From: Diacronema lutheri | Taxonomy: Eukaryota > Haptophyta > Pavlovophyceae > Pavlovales > Pavlovaceae | Direction: 5' to 3' | DNA length: 64,000 bases | NCBI GenBank assembly: GCA_019448385.1 | Contig: JAGTXO010000004.1 | Span: 1,488,001 to 1,552,000 of the forward strand | Shown here: piece by piece, positions 8,737 to 20,000 of the stretch | How the letters are laid out: each line of letters starts with the position of its first letter | Numbering within the stretch: the first letter of the stretch is position 1 | Program-made: the position numbers and the translations under genes | The notes under the pieces: generated by a model | Databases searched by the model: none | Told to the model about the DNA's origin: nothing | The model's input: only the letters and a program-made list of their open reading frames with translations

Positions 8737-10353
8737 ATGCTCCTGCTGCTTGTGGCGGCGGCCAATACGGCGGCGGTGCGACCGCCGCTCGCTCCGGCGA
8801 ACGTCAACGCGCGACTGCGCGAGCAGCTGGGCATGGCGGAAGCGACATCGAACGCGTCGGCGGCGCTCGCCGTGGGCGTGCGATCGCTCGCCGAGACGCT
8901 GCGCTCGGACGCGTTGGTGGGCGCGTGCATGCCGACGGACCGGGACGTGCGCAAGCACGCACCCGGTCGAAGCTGGCGCGTGCCGCTCCCCGAGCGCACT
9001 CCTTTCTTCCTGGACGAGGGCCCCGGCCTCGAGATGCGCGCCGTCCACGCCTGCCTCGACGAGGAGCTTGCGCGCGCTCAGGAACGCGCGCCCGAGCCGC
9101 GCTACTTTGACGACATCCTGCCGCCAAACAAAGCTGCATATCTCTCAGATCTGCTCGTGCTCCGCGCGCTGCGTGCACACCCGCAGCGCGTGCTAGATCC
9201 GACCACCGCCGCGCTCCACTTCACCGGCGTGACGCCCCACGCCTCGCTCGTCGCAAACTTCTCGTGCCTCGCGAGGACGCGCACCACGCACGAGCAGCGC
9301 ATGCGTCTCGCTGCCGCCGCGCTGCGCGAAAAGGCGGCGCTCGCGGCGCGCATGGGTTCCCGGACGCTATACGTGATCATGCACCCGTCGTGGAACTGGA
9401 GGGCCATTGGCACCGAGCTGCGCGCGCTCCTCAGGGAGCCAGAGCATCGCGAACGATTTGTCGTCGTCACTGGCGATCGGACGTACGCCGCTCGGATCTC
9501 GCGCGCGCACGCTGAAGCGGCGGTGCTCGTGCCATACGTGGCATCGGCACGGCTCGACCAGCTGGCGCGCGCCGAACACTTTGCGATCGCGCCGTGCGCC
9601 CGCGGCGGCCGGGCCTCCGACGGCGACGCACCGCCGCATGGCGCGATCGCTCGGCTCGGCGCGGGCGGTGCGGACGGGGTGGACCTTGCGGGCGGCGGCG
9701 GTGCGGACATTGCGGATGCAGCGTGCGCGCGCGGTAGCGGCGACGACGCAGCTTGGGCCAAGGTCCGACCGATCAGCTGCTATTTTGTCGGCAACATGCA
9801 CCGGCAGCGCGGCGAGGGCAAGGTGCGCTTCAAGGCCGTCGAGGCCCTCTCCACGGGGGCGCCACGCGGCAGGTACGTTGACCGTGTCTTCCGCCAGCAA
9901 AACGTTCACCGCCTGAGCTACGCCGAGATGGCGGTCGAATGCGCGCGCGAGATGCGCGGGAGCCGGTTCTGCCTTGCGCCCGCGGGCGACGTGCCGACAA
10001 GCAGGCGCCTGCCGGATGCGCTGGCGGCCGGCTGCGTGCCCGTGCACATCGGCCGGTTCGAGCTGATGCGCTCCAACCTGCCCTTTCCTCACCATGTGGA
10101 TTGGGGCGCGGTGGCGATCTTTGCGGGCGGCGTGGACTGTCTGCAGCGAGTGAACGCGTCGGCCACGCTCGGCGCCCTTCTCGAGGCCATCGACCCGCGG
10201 CTGCTGCGAGCCGCGTCGGCGCACGCGCGCGCTGTCTACGTGCGCACGCTCTCCTTTGGGCGCGGTGGTGGCGCGCCAAGCGCGCTCCTGCGCGAGCTGT
10301 ACATCGCGATGGGGTCAAGGGCGTTTGGTTCGCGCTGGGGTCCCAGTCAGTGA
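8737..10353 (+). CDS. Exostosin-like (GT47-type) glycosyltransferase
   Basis: A single exon of 538 residues. The ATG at 8737 was chosen because it starts a clean signal peptide (MLLLLVAAANTAA). The C-terminal third carries exostosin-family features: YFVGNMHRQRGEG, then a Cys-rich helix CAREMRGSRFCLAPAGDVPT, then RLPDALAAGCVPVHIG. This last is the nucleotide-sugar binding site motif of GT47 enzymes. The middle has LYVIMHPSWNW and a basic region. It probably acts in the ER/Golgi on polysaccharide or glycoprotein; donor and acceptor are unknown. Its stop is 60 bp before the CAP start. Confidence 0.75.
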   Translation: MLLLLVAAANTAAVRPPLAPANVNARLREQLGMAEATSNASAALAVGVRSLAETLRSDALVGACMPTDRDVRKHAPGRSWRVPLPERTPFFLDEGPGLEMRAVHACLDEELARAQERAPEPRYFDDILPPNKAAYLSDLLVLRALRAHPQRVLDPTTAALHFTGVTPHASLVANFSCLARTRTTHEQRMRLAAAALREKAALAARMGSRTLYVIMHPSWNWRAIGTELRALLREPEHRERFVVVTGDRTYAARISRAHAEAAVLVPYVASARLDQLARAEHFAIAPCARGGRASDGDAPPHGAIARLGAGGADGVDLAGGGGADIADAACARGSGDDAAWAKVRPISCYFVGNMHRQRGEGKVRFKAVEALSTGAPRGRYVDRVFRQQNVHRLSYAEMAVECAREMRGSRFCLAPAGDVPTSRRLPDALAAGCVPVHIGRFELMRSNLPFPHHVDWGAVAIFAGGVDCLQRVNASATLGALLEAIDPRLLRAASAHARAVYVRTLSFGRGGGAPSALLRELYIAMGSRAFGSRWGPSQ

Positions 10354-10413
10354 GTCAGATCCGGACTGACTGGGCTCCATCGATATTCACAACGGACGAG
10401 CGCTCGGGGCGCG

Positions 10414-11871
10414 ATGTCGGACGAGAAGTTCTCTGTGCTCTTGGGCCGGCTGGAGCACGTGACCCGCCGGCTCGAGTCGATGGAGATGTCGGGCACGGCT
10501 AGTGCCTCGCTCGCCTCGGCGAGCAGATTCACCGCGCCGTCAGCCACGGGCAGTGCCCCGTCCGCGTCGGTCGCCGCGTTTGACGAGCTGGTCGCATCCT
10601 GCCTGCAGGCGTACGTGGCCGCGGCGGCCAAGGTGGGCCCCGAGGCGCAAAATCAAGCGGCACACGTGGTCGCCGCGTTTGACGCGCAACGGCGCTTCCT
10701 CGTCGTCGCCTCGGCGTGCGCAAGGCCCACCCCCGAGGAGCTGCCCATGCTGCTCGCCGACACATCTAAGGCGATCGCGCAGACGCAGGCCGCGGTCGAC
10801 AGGCGCGCGGCTGACTTCAACTGCCTGAACGCGGTGAGCGAGGGCATCGCGGCGCTCGGCTGGGTGGTCGTCGAGCCAACGCCGGTCCCGCACATCGACG
10901 AGATGAAGAACGCCTCCGATTTCTACTCGACCAAGGTGCTGATGGCCTGCAAGAACGAGCCCGGCGACGCTCCCGCCGCGCGCGTCGCGTTTGCTAGCGC
11001 GTGGAAAGCGCTCCTGACCGGCCTGGGCGCGTACGTCAAAGAGCACCACCGCACCGGCGTGTCGTGGGCGCCGCGTGGCATCCCCGTCGCGCAGTACGAT
11101 GCGGCCGGCGCGGGCGGCGACGCGCCGGCCAAGAAGGCGGGCGGGCCGCCGCCGCCGCCGCCAGCTCCGCCGCCACCCGCCGCGGACTCGGCGCCCGCGC
11201 CCGCGAGCGGGCTTGCGGCGGTGTTCGGTCAGCTCAATTCGGGCGCGAGCGTGACCGCCGGCCTTCGCCACGTGAAGAAGGGCGACGTGAGCGCGCCGCC
11301 AGCCGGCGTCGCCACGATCAAGGCAGCCGGTGCGACGCATGCCGGCGGCGGTGTGGCGCACGCAGGCGCCGGCGTAGGCGCGGCCGCGCGGCCGCCGCGC
11401 ACCGCGCTCGAGGGCAAGAAGTGGATGGTGGAGCACCACACAAACGAGCCGTCGCTCAAGCTTGACAAGGTGAAGCTAAGCGAGAGCGTCTACGTCTTCA
11501 AGTGCGTGGGCAGCACCGTGCTTGTGAGCGGCAAGGTGAACAACTTGACCCTCGACTCGTGCCACAAGACGTGCCTCGTCTTTGAGAGCGCGATGGCGGG
11601 CATCGAGCTCGTCAACTGCCAGGGTTGCAAGGTGCAGGTGACGGGCACCGTCTCGACCATCTCCGTCGACAAGTGCGATGGCACGCAGCTCATCCTCTCG
11701 CGCGAGGCCATGGGCGCGGACATCATCTCGGCGAAGTCGTCGGAGCTCAACGTCGTCGTGCCGGGCGAGACGGACGAGGACGAATACAAGGAGCACGCGA
11801 TTGCGGAGCAATTCATCTCGAAGTTTGTCGACGGCAAATACGTCACGAAGACGGTCGATCACACCGCATGA
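10414..11871 (+). CDS. CAP: Adenylyl cyclase-associated protein (CAP)
   Basis: A single exon of 485 residues with the full CAP layout. A short N-terminal helix (LLGRLEHVTRRLESME) is followed by a helical folded domain (about residues 50-215). A polyproline stretch comes at about residues 245-257. A WH2-type segment (GLAAVFGQLNSGASVTAGLR) at about 268 follows. The C-terminal beta-helix/CARP domain runs from about 335, with KWMVEHHTNE and repeated short strands such as VSGKVNNLTLDSC. CAP recycles cofilin-bound ADP-actin to ATP-actin and binds cyclase in fungi. The length is standard. Confidence 0.93.
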   Translation: MSDEKFSVLLGRLEHVTRRLESMEMSGTASASLASASRFTAPSATGSAPSASVAAFDELVASCLQAYVAAAAKVGPEAQNQAAHVVAAFDAQRRFLVVASACARPTPEELPMLLADTSKAIAQTQAAVDRRAADFNCLNAVSEGIAALGWVVVEPTPVPHIDEMKNASDFYSTKVLMACKNEPGDAPAARVAFASAWKALLTGLGAYVKEHHRTGVSWAPRGIPVAQYDAAGAGGDAPAKKAGGPPPPPPAPPPPAADSAPAPASGLAAVFGQLNSGASVTAGLRHVKKGDVSAPPAGVATIKAAGATHAGGGVAHAGAGVGAAARPPRTALEGKKWMVEHHTNEPSLKLDKVKLSESVYVFKCVGSTVLVSGKVNNLTLDSCHKTCLVFESAMAGIELVNCQGCKVQVTGTVSTISVDKCDGTQLILSREAMGADIISAKSSELNVVVPGETDEDEYKEHAIAEQFISKFVDGKYVTKTVDHTA

Positions 11872-11957
11872 GCACTGCGCCCAGAGCGCGGCCGGGAGCG
11901 GCGACCGGCCGGCGGCGAAGGCTGGGGCTGGCGCCGGCGGCCAGCCATGCCGCATCA

Positions 11958-13201
11958 TTACGCGAGGCCAAAGTGCTTCTTGTAGCGCATCACGTCTGCC
12001 TTCACCTGCTTGGCGTAGTTGTTCCCCACCCACATTGTGAGCATCCATTCGGGCGCCGCCTGAAGCTGCTGGTCGACTGTCTGCAAGCGGCACATGCCCT
12101 CGCCCGCCGGCTCGAGCGTCGCAACGCGCAGGGTGGCCATGGACGACGTGCTGGGCGCGTCGCTCTTCAGGTCCCATCCGGCTGCGGGCGGCGACGGCGG
12201 GCGGCGACGGCGCGCGCACATGAGCGTGCGGCTCGCGCGCGCGCGCGCGCGGCCGCGCGCGTACCCATCACGTATCTAACGTGGCCGGGCTTGGGCGCGT
12301 CCTCCTCGATGGCGATGCGGTACGTCATCTTGTTCGGGATCGACTTGATCAGCTTTGCGACGCCGGGCATCTTGAAGTGGAAGGTGCACATCATGTCGTG
12401 CACCTTGCCCGCGCGCTCGTCACGGTGAACCTCGACGCGGTCCGCCATCTGGTTCCAACGGTTGCGATCGGGCGCGCTCATGTTGAGCATGCACATGACC
12501 GCGTGCGGCACGCTCAGGTCGATGAGCATCGAGAGGCGCGCGTAGCGCACGCCGTTGAGCGTGGTCGTCTCGAGCAACATCTCGTCCTTCTTCACCACCG
12601 CCTGCTTCCAGCTCACGCTCACGTCCTGGGCGGAGAGCTGCATGAGCGTGCGCGCCTGCTCGACCATCACCTGAGGGAGCGCCGTGCGATCGAGCGTCTG
12701 CAGCGGAGCGTCCGAGTCGGCGACGACGGCGGCGACGGGGCGCGACATGGTTGCCATGTTGGCCATCAGCATCAGGTTCTTGAACGTCTCAAAGTCCGTG
12801 AGCGACAGGAGAAAATCGATGTAGGCGCCGGTCTCCTCTGGGACCTTCCCGTGCGCCCGCGCCTCCATGAAGCTGGGCAGGGTGCCGAGGAGCTCGTCCA
12901 TGTTCACGTCTTTCGCGAGGTCGACGAGAGTCTTCTCCATCAGCTCCACGTACTGCTCGTGCAGCGCCGTATACTCAAACTTGTTCTCGTCCGTGAACTC
13001 GAAGACAGAGCGGTGCTGCTGCACGAACGCATTGTTCACCTGCTGGAACGCGTCGCTTGCGATGACGGCGCCGAGCTTCTCTAGATTCTTTATGACGGAC
13101 TTCTCGCCCTCCGTCCAATCGACGAGCTGCTGGGCCGCGCTTCCGGCCGTGTTGCTTGCAAGCTGCGCGTCGCGCTCAGCAGCGGCGATCGCAGCGTCCA
13201 T
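11958..13201 (-). CDS. BART domain fused to a START/SRPBCC-like lipid-binding domain
   Basis: Two exons (13201-12265 and 12181-11958; ATGG|GTACGC donor) give 386 residues. Residues 30-150 form an all-helical BART domain, the ARL2/ARL3-effector fold, with ENKFEYTALHEQYVELMEK and FLLSLTDFETFKNLML. Residues 180-386 look like a START/Bet v 1-like cavity domain with alternating strands (VSWKQAV, EMLLETTTLNGVRYARLSML, MTYRIAIEED). It ends with a C-terminal helix (PEWMLTMWVGNNYAKQVKAD). The combination would place a lipid-binding module under an ARL-type GTPase, plausibly at a cilium. The TTG that opens the longer frame is not a credible start, so the ATG at 13201 is used. Confidence 0.78.
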
Positions 13202-13601
13202 CTCGGCGTGTCGATGTCGCGCGATGCGGCTCTCAGTCGTGGCAGTTGATCTCCTTACTACCCTCAACGGCTCTCAATATTAATGAGTAAGTTGACTCCC
13301 GATACAACGGTGCCGAGGGAGACGTTCTCCGTTCAAAAGGTGGTACCGCGACCAACACCGGTCGCGCGGCGGCTGCTCATCTTGAGCGTCGGCCGTCGGC
13401 ACGATGGCCGCGCGAGGCCACGCGCAGCTCACCCTCGCGCGCCTGCAGTTCGCCGCTCCGTTCACCGCGCAGCGCGCCTCCAGCCGCGCGCCCGCGCGGA
13501 GGGGGTGGGGGAGGGGTGGCGCGACGTTTGGATGTGGACTGTGGAGGTCACGAAGACTCGCGCGAGCGGCGATATATGACTGGCAAGCTGCGGTGAGGCG
13601 G
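13202..13601. other. Intergenic: promoter of the BART gene and 3' side of the coiled-coil gene
   Basis: There is a 98-codon plus-strand frame at 13283-13579 with no recognisable features, which I regard as chance. No other gene or RNA is apparent. Confidence 0.5.
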
Positions 13602-16600
13602 TCACCCGGCGGACTCGCCTCCCTCGACGCTCGCCCTGCGCTCCTCGGCACCTTCTTCCAGCCGCAAGTTTGCGTCCTCGAGCTGCTGCAGCCTGCCGAA
13701 GAGCGAGAAGATCCGTGCCTCGATCGACGTCTCGAGGCGGTCCCTCTCGTCGATCTGCCCGGAGAGCGCCTGCACCTTCTGCTCGAGCAGACGCTTCTCA
13801 ACGAAGCTGCGCGCCGGCGGCGCGCGCGGCGCACGGGCAGCGATTCAGCGCGCACAGTGATTCAGCGCGCACAGTGATTCAGCGCGGTTGCGATTCAGCA
13901 CGGGTTGCGATTCAGCGCGGTTTGCAATCGGCGGCTGTGGACCGGCGCGCCTGGCGCGCCGGGATGCGGAGGGTGCAGCGAGGGCGGGCGCGGCGCAGCT
14001 CGCCGGCGCGCGCACAGGTCGCACTGGCGCTGCTCCTGCTGGTAGAGGCGCTCGTTGAGCTCGCGCGCGTGCGCCACGTTCTCTCGCCGCTCGCGCTGCA
14101 GGTGCGCCTCGAGCTCGGAGATGAGCGCCGTCGCCTCGCGCGCAACGCCCGCCTTGCTTGCGCCTTTGAGCGAGGCCGCGCGCGAGCGCAGCAGGGCGCG
14201 ATGCTCCGCCTTCATGCGCGCGTACCGGTCGGCAAGGGCGGCACGCTCGTCGTGCGCCGAGGCGATCTGCACGCGCAGCGCGCTCACCTGTGCGCGGTCG
14301 AGCGGCGGTGTTTGGCGGTGCGGTGGCCGCCGGCGATTGGCGCGGGGTGCGCAGCGCGCGCGCCTCGCGGGATCGCGCGCGCGTGCGAATACGGGCGCCG
14401 CGCAACGTCGCACCTCCTCGCCCACGGCCTGCTCGTGGAGCAAACGCGCCTCGAGCTCGCGCACGTGCGCGCCCATCGTGCCAAGCGCGCCCTCCATCTC
14501 CGCCGCGCGCTGCTCGTTCCGCTCGAGCAGGAAGAGCGCATGCTCATCGAGCGCGAGCCGGGCGCGCTCGCCGCCGCGCCGCTCCCGCCGCTCGCGGCGC
14601 GTGGCCTGCGTCTCGCCATTGGCGTCGGCGTCGACGTCGGACGAGGCGCCGCTCGCACCACTCTCGCCTTCTGCCTCCGAGCGCGCGCCGCCATGCCCCT
14701 CAGCGTGCGTGTCGTCGGCGGCAAATGGGCGCGCTGTGCCGTCGGCCGTCGCGCCGCGGTCGCGCCCCTCAGAGCGCGGCCGCTCCTCGCGCGCGTTGGC
14801 CGACGCGACCGCGCGCCGCGCGACGGTCGCCGCCTCGCTGCCCGCCCAGCCCGCCGCTGGCGCCGTGGGCGGCGGCGGCCCGCGTCGCGCCGGCGACCGC
14901 GCGCCGTCGAGGTCGCGCGCCGGCGCGCCGTCGGCCTCGGCGCCAGCTTGTCCGCTGCCCGCTGCATGGAGCTGCTCCTCCAACTGGGCAGTACGCCGGT
15001 AGAGCTTGCGCATGACCGTCTCCGCCATCGCAAGCCGGGCGCGCAACTCGTCCGCACTCTCGCGCGCGCCGTGCCCGCCTCCGGCAGATGGCGGCGGCGG
15101 CGACGCGGCTGCCGCCGTCGCCGGTAACGGTGCTGGGTGGCCGCTGGGCTCAGCGTCAGCTCCGAGCGCCGTGCTGCCGGCTGTGTGTGCAGCGCACTCG
15201 GCCACACTGGCCTCCTCCTCCGACGCGATCCACAGGTCAAACTGCGCCGTGTGCTGCGTGGTGCCCGCGCCGCCCGCCGTGCCGACAGCCGTGCCGCCCG
15301 CCGTGCCGCCCGCCGTGCCGCCCGCCGTGCCGCCCGCCGTGCCGACAGCTATGCGCGCCTGTGCGTCGCGTGCAGGCGCACGCGCGGGCAGTGGCGCGGA
15401 TGGGGCGCTCTGCGCGCCCACGTGCGCGCGCACGCCTGCGCCGTCGCCGCCGGCCAGTCCGGCGAGCGCGTAGTCCGGCGAGAAGGGCCCTCGGAGCGCG
15501 CGTGAGAAGGGCGAGCTCGTCCTCGTGCTCGTCGGTTCGCTGGCGAGATGCGGCTCGGCGCGCGCAGGGGAATTTGGCATAGCCGCGGTGAGCTGCGCTA
15601 GCTCGGCCACGGCCGCCTCGAGCTGCGCGTCGAGATCCGCGTCGGCGGACGGCGCCGGCTGCGGCGCGGCGCCCGCGCCGCACGAGTGCGTGTGCGCGCG
15701 CGCCCTCCGGTGCGGCGAGAGCGGCGGTGGGTGCAGTGGCGCTGCGGGGCTCAGCCGAGCGCCTCGCCGGTCGGGCACCGCGCGCCCCGCGGACGAGCCG
15801 CGCGTGCGATGCGCCGGCGCGTGGCCCGCGGCGGGCGCGGGCGGCGTGCGCGCGCGCGCGCGACTCGTAGGCCCGCTGTCCGCGCCGGCGCGCGGCTCGG
15901 AGGCCCTGCGCCCGTCGGTGCCGGGCCTGCGCGCGCTAAGGTACGGGTTGCACGCGCCGCTGCTCAGCGCCGCCGCTCCGCCCGCGTGAACCGGCGCACC
16001 GCCCGTAGACGAGCGGCGCACGCCGCTCGGTCCCGCGCCGCCGCCCGCCGCAGCGTCCGCCGCGCGAGCCGCCGCGACCGCGCGCCGCGCCGAGCCGACG
16101 GCGGCGGCGGTTGGGGCGGCGGAGCGCGGCGCGACGCGCGGGACGACGAGCATGCCGTCCGTCGCGTTGCGCTCCCACCGCAGCCCGTGCGCCGCCGCCG
16201 GCTGCTGCGCGGCCCGCTCGGCCGCGTGCGCGCCGCAAGCCGCAGCATCACGTACACCGTCGCCCGCCGCTCGCTGCAGCGCGCGCGCGTCGGGGCCGCT
16301 GTGCGGGCGGGGAGCGCGCGCGCCGCCCAGAGCGCGGCCTAGTTCGGCCGCGCTGCCGTCGCCGTGGCCGAGCGCCTCGCGCAGGCTCAGCTGCAGCTCG
16401 CGGTGCAACCGCTCGCGCGCGAGCGCGTCGCTGTCCGTCCCAGCGCGCGCCGGCGATGCACCGGCGGCGTGCGGGCGGGCACAGGAAGAGGCGGAGGCGG
16501 AAGGAGAGGGACAGCCACTCGCGCCGTCGGGCCACGCGCTCGTGCGGCCGGACGCGGCGGGCACGCCGGGCAGCACCGCGCCCGCGAGCGCGGCTGGCTC

Positions 16601-16915
16601 GTTCGGCGCGGCCCACGCATCGCCCGCGGCCGCACGGCCGCCCGCGGCCACCGGGGCTGGCCGCGAGCGGCCGCGCGGCGCGGGCTGTGGCTTTGCGAGC
16701 GGCACAAACGTGAGGTTCGAGAAGCCCGCGTTTGCCCGCGCGCCGCCGGCGGCGTGGCCGGTGCGCGGGAGCGACGATGTGGGCAGGAAGAAGGCCACGT
16801 CGCGCGGGTCGCCGGGCCGCACGCCCGCGCCCGACGCGGTACCGGCGGCGTCATTCGAGTGCGCGCGCGTGTACGTGGGGACCATCGGCCGCGAGTACCC
16901 CGCGTACGCCGGCAT
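13602..16915 (-). CDS. Large protein: disordered N-terminus, coiled-coil C-terminus
   Basis: Exons 16915-14414, 14287-14016 and 13806-13602 encode about 992 residues. The first 640 are low-complexity (Ala/Pro/Arg/Ser), including a repeated GTAGG block near 15275-15355. From about 690 on there are heptads: AMAETVMRKLYRRTAQLEEQ, ERARLALDEHALFLLERNEQ, VSALRVQIASAHDERAALAD and ALISELEAHLQRERRENVAH. The last exon continues seamlessly (FVEKRLLEQKVQALSGQIDE ...). That exon was found only by splice logic: QCDL joins FVEKRL across CT|GTGCGC and CGCAG|C. No family is assigned; a cytoskeletal or centrosomal scaffold is a guess. The start is 101 bp from the divergent kinase gene. Confidence 0.65.
13842..13920. 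repeat. GATTCAGCGCG minisatellite in an intron
   Basis: GATTCAGC(G/A)CG recurs five times (separated by CACAGT or GTTGC spacers) inside intron 2 of the coiled-coil gene, just before its last acceptor in transcript order. Confidence 0.8.
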
Positions 16916-17016
16916 CCTCGCGCTGGCCGGCGCGCGCGCGGCTCGCGCACGCTGCGCCCACCTCCAACCACAGGCCGCTGTGCCCACACCCCTCGCAACG
17001 GTCGGGGCCCAGCGGC

Positions 17017-20000
17017 ATGGCCGCGACCGGCGGGAATGGGCCAGGCGCGCCGAGGGACACGCGCGGCGTGCGCGATGCGACGGACAAGGAGGACGGGCTG
17101 CGCGCGTACGCGGTCGAGCGTGCAATCGGCCGCGGCCACTTCTCCACCGTGCACAAGGCCGTGCATATCGCGAGCGGCCGTCCCGTCGCGGTGAAGAAGA
17201 TCCAGGTCTTCGAGTCGATGGACGCAAAGTCGCGCGAGCGCTGTTTGAAGGAGGTGGAGCTGCTGCAATCGCTCGAGTCGCACCCGTGCATCATCGAATA
17301 CATCGACGCGTTCCTCGACGCCGACGAGCTCTACATTGTCTTCGAGTGGGCCGCGCACGGCGACCTGCGCCGCCTGATGAAGCGCGCCATCGAGGCGCGC
17401 GTGCTCTTCGACGAGGCGCACATCTGGTGCACCGCGCGTCGCGCGTCGCGCGTCGAGCAGCGGGCGCGGGTCTACGCGCGACGGCGCGAGGGGACCTGCT
17501 CGCGCCTACGCTGGCGCGGGCGCACGGCGCACACGCAGGGATGCGCTCACGCGTGTGTGCCCTCTTTTCGCGACTCTCGTGCCTCGCGCCTCTCCGCACG
17601 CCGCGCCACGCGCCTCCTCACACGCGCCCGAGGCCAGGCGCTACTTTGTGCAGGTCTGCGACGCGATCCGGCACATGCACGCGCACCGCATAATGCACCG
17701 CGACATCAAGCCAGCCAACATCTTCCTCTCCGCCGAGGGTGCGATCAAGCTGGGCGACCTCGGCCTGGGCCGCGCCTTCTCTTCGCAGACCTTCGAAGCC
17801 ATGTCAAAGGCGCGCGCGCACGGAGCGCGCACGGCGCTTCTCACACGGCGGCCATGCGAGACGTAGACTGTGCCCCAATGCCTGCCGCAGCGCATGGCGC
17901 CAGCCGCCCGAGGCAGCGCGCAGCTGGGCACGCGGCACGCACCCGCGCGTGCCGCACGGTGCCGCAGCGCGTGATGCGTTCTACCCGCTGTCCGTGCGCG
18001 CGCGCTCAGTGCGTGACGACCCCCCCCTCCCCCTTCCCCCTTTCTGCCTGCAGGTGGGCACCCCACTGTACATGAGTCCGGAGGTCTTGAACGGGAGCGG
18101 GTATGAGTGGAAGTCGGACGTCTGGTCACTTGGTGCGAGCACGCGCGCCGGACTGCCCGGACTGCGCCCGGGCCCTGCGGCGCGCGCCGTGCGCACGCAC
18201 GAGACGCCAAGGCCACCGGAGCACGGCGAGGCCACTAGTGCACCCAACGTCGGCTGGGCGCGGCGCGGCGCGGTGGCCTTGGCGTCTCGCTGCGCTTCGC
18301 CACCGGAACGCGCGGTGCTCGCAGCGGCTCGTGCACGCGCCTTGGCCCGCCGCCCCCACACTTGCATTCGCGCGGCATGCCCCGGAGAGGCCCCAACGCG
18401 CAGTGCCCCTTCCCCTGGCCCCTTCCCCTGGCCCCCTTACCCCCTATGCCCCTCCCCAGGCGTGCTGCTGTACGAGCTGGCGGCGCTCCGCTCGCCCTTC
18501 AAGGCGGAGGGCGACAACTTGTACATGCTCTTCCAAAAAATCTCAAAAGGCGCGTACGAGCCAATCGGCGAGCACTTCTCACCGACGCTGCGTGAGACCA
18601 TCGCGTCGACGCTACGTGTCGACGCCAAGCAGCGCCCCGATGTCACCGCCCTGCTCGAGGTCGCGCGGCACGCGGCGCTCGCCGCGTCGATCGCGACCGC
18701 CGCGCAGCAGGCGTCAGACGCGCGCGCGCCGGACGCCGGGCTTGGCGGGGCAGACGCGTTTGTCGTCATGGAGGCGGCACACGACAAGCTCAAGCTCCTC
18801 GACTACGAGCAGCGCTTCGAGCGGCGTGGACGCGCCGCTGGCGCCGAGCGGATCGAGCGCGCGACGTTTGCGACCCGCGCGCGCAATCCGCGCGCGCAGT
18901 TTGTCACTTTTTGCAGGCGAGGCGCGCGCACCCGCGCACGGCGCGTGCGGGCGGCACGCCGCGCAGTCACCCGCTGCTCCCACGCGCCGCGGGGCACGCG
19001 GGCGCGCGCGCGCCCCGCCGCGCCGCCGGCTGACGCGGCGGGGCACTCCGCCGGCGCGCGCAGGCTGCTCGACTGGCTGGCGACGGACGTGTGCGGGCTA
19101 CCACCATCGGACGTGCAGGACCTGCTGCCCGCCGCGATGGGCGACGCGCACTTTGAAACGGCGGCCGTTGCGGCGGGCGCGAGCGCCCTTGGCCTGCTCC
19201 GCACAATGGCCGCGCCCCTCGACCGCGCGGCGGGCGATCTCGCGGCCGCGGCCGCGGCGGGCGCCGACGGCGGCGGCGCGGGCCATGCGGCCGCGCAGGC
19301 GCCGCTGCCAAGCGCAATGCTCGCCGAGCTCTCCGCCGCGAAGCTCGCCGCGGGCGGCGGCATCGCCGTGTGCGCCGCGCTCAACCTTGCGCTTGACGCC
19401 GCGCTCCTTGCGAGCGGCTTCGAGTGGCGCGTGCCGCGCTTTGGCGCCGACGAGGCGTCGCCGCCGCCGGAGCTTGATGAGCTCGGATCGGACGATGGCC
19501 GCGCCGATGCGCTCCCCGCCGCGGACTGGGACGAGGAGGAGGAGGCGGACGAGGAGAAGGGGGGCGTGGCCGCCGGAGCGGGTGGCGAGCGCGCGGACGG
19601 CGCGCGCGAGGCCGGCCCGCCCGTCTACGCGCAGCTGCCGGCGGAGGTGTGGGCGGCGGAGGCGGAGCGCGTGGCGCCGCGCCTGCGGCTGCAGCTGCGC
19701 GCCGCAGACGCCGCGCGCGCCGGCGCGTTGAGCGCGCACGCGCCGTGGCGCGCGCGAGCGCGGCACGCGCGCGCCGAGCTTGCCGTGTGGGACGAGCTAT
19801 GGCCGCGCGTGGAGCAACACGGTGCGCGGCGCGCGGCCGAGGTGAGCGCGGCGGCGGCGCTCGAGATGCCGCTCGTCCTCGCGGCGCGCGAGTCCGAAGC
19901 GGCGATGAGCGCGCTCGCCGCGCGCGTGGACGAGGCGTCGCGGCTCCTGCAGGCGCGCGTCGCCGAGCTTGACGCAGTCGACGCCGACTTGGCTCGCACC

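Noticed and set aside
12281-13084. 267-codon plus-strand frame opposite the BART gene
   Set aside because: Antisense of the BART/START coding sequence; no independent features.
15275-15355. Repeats in the coiled-coil gene as a CRISPR or satellite
   Set aside because: They are short in-frame codon repeats (GTAGG) within an exon, with no spacers.
18054-18132. Reading straight through the NEK introns as coding
   Set aside because: Although many introns lack stops, the read-through peptides are Arg/Ala-rich and break conserved kinase motifs, so splicing is required.
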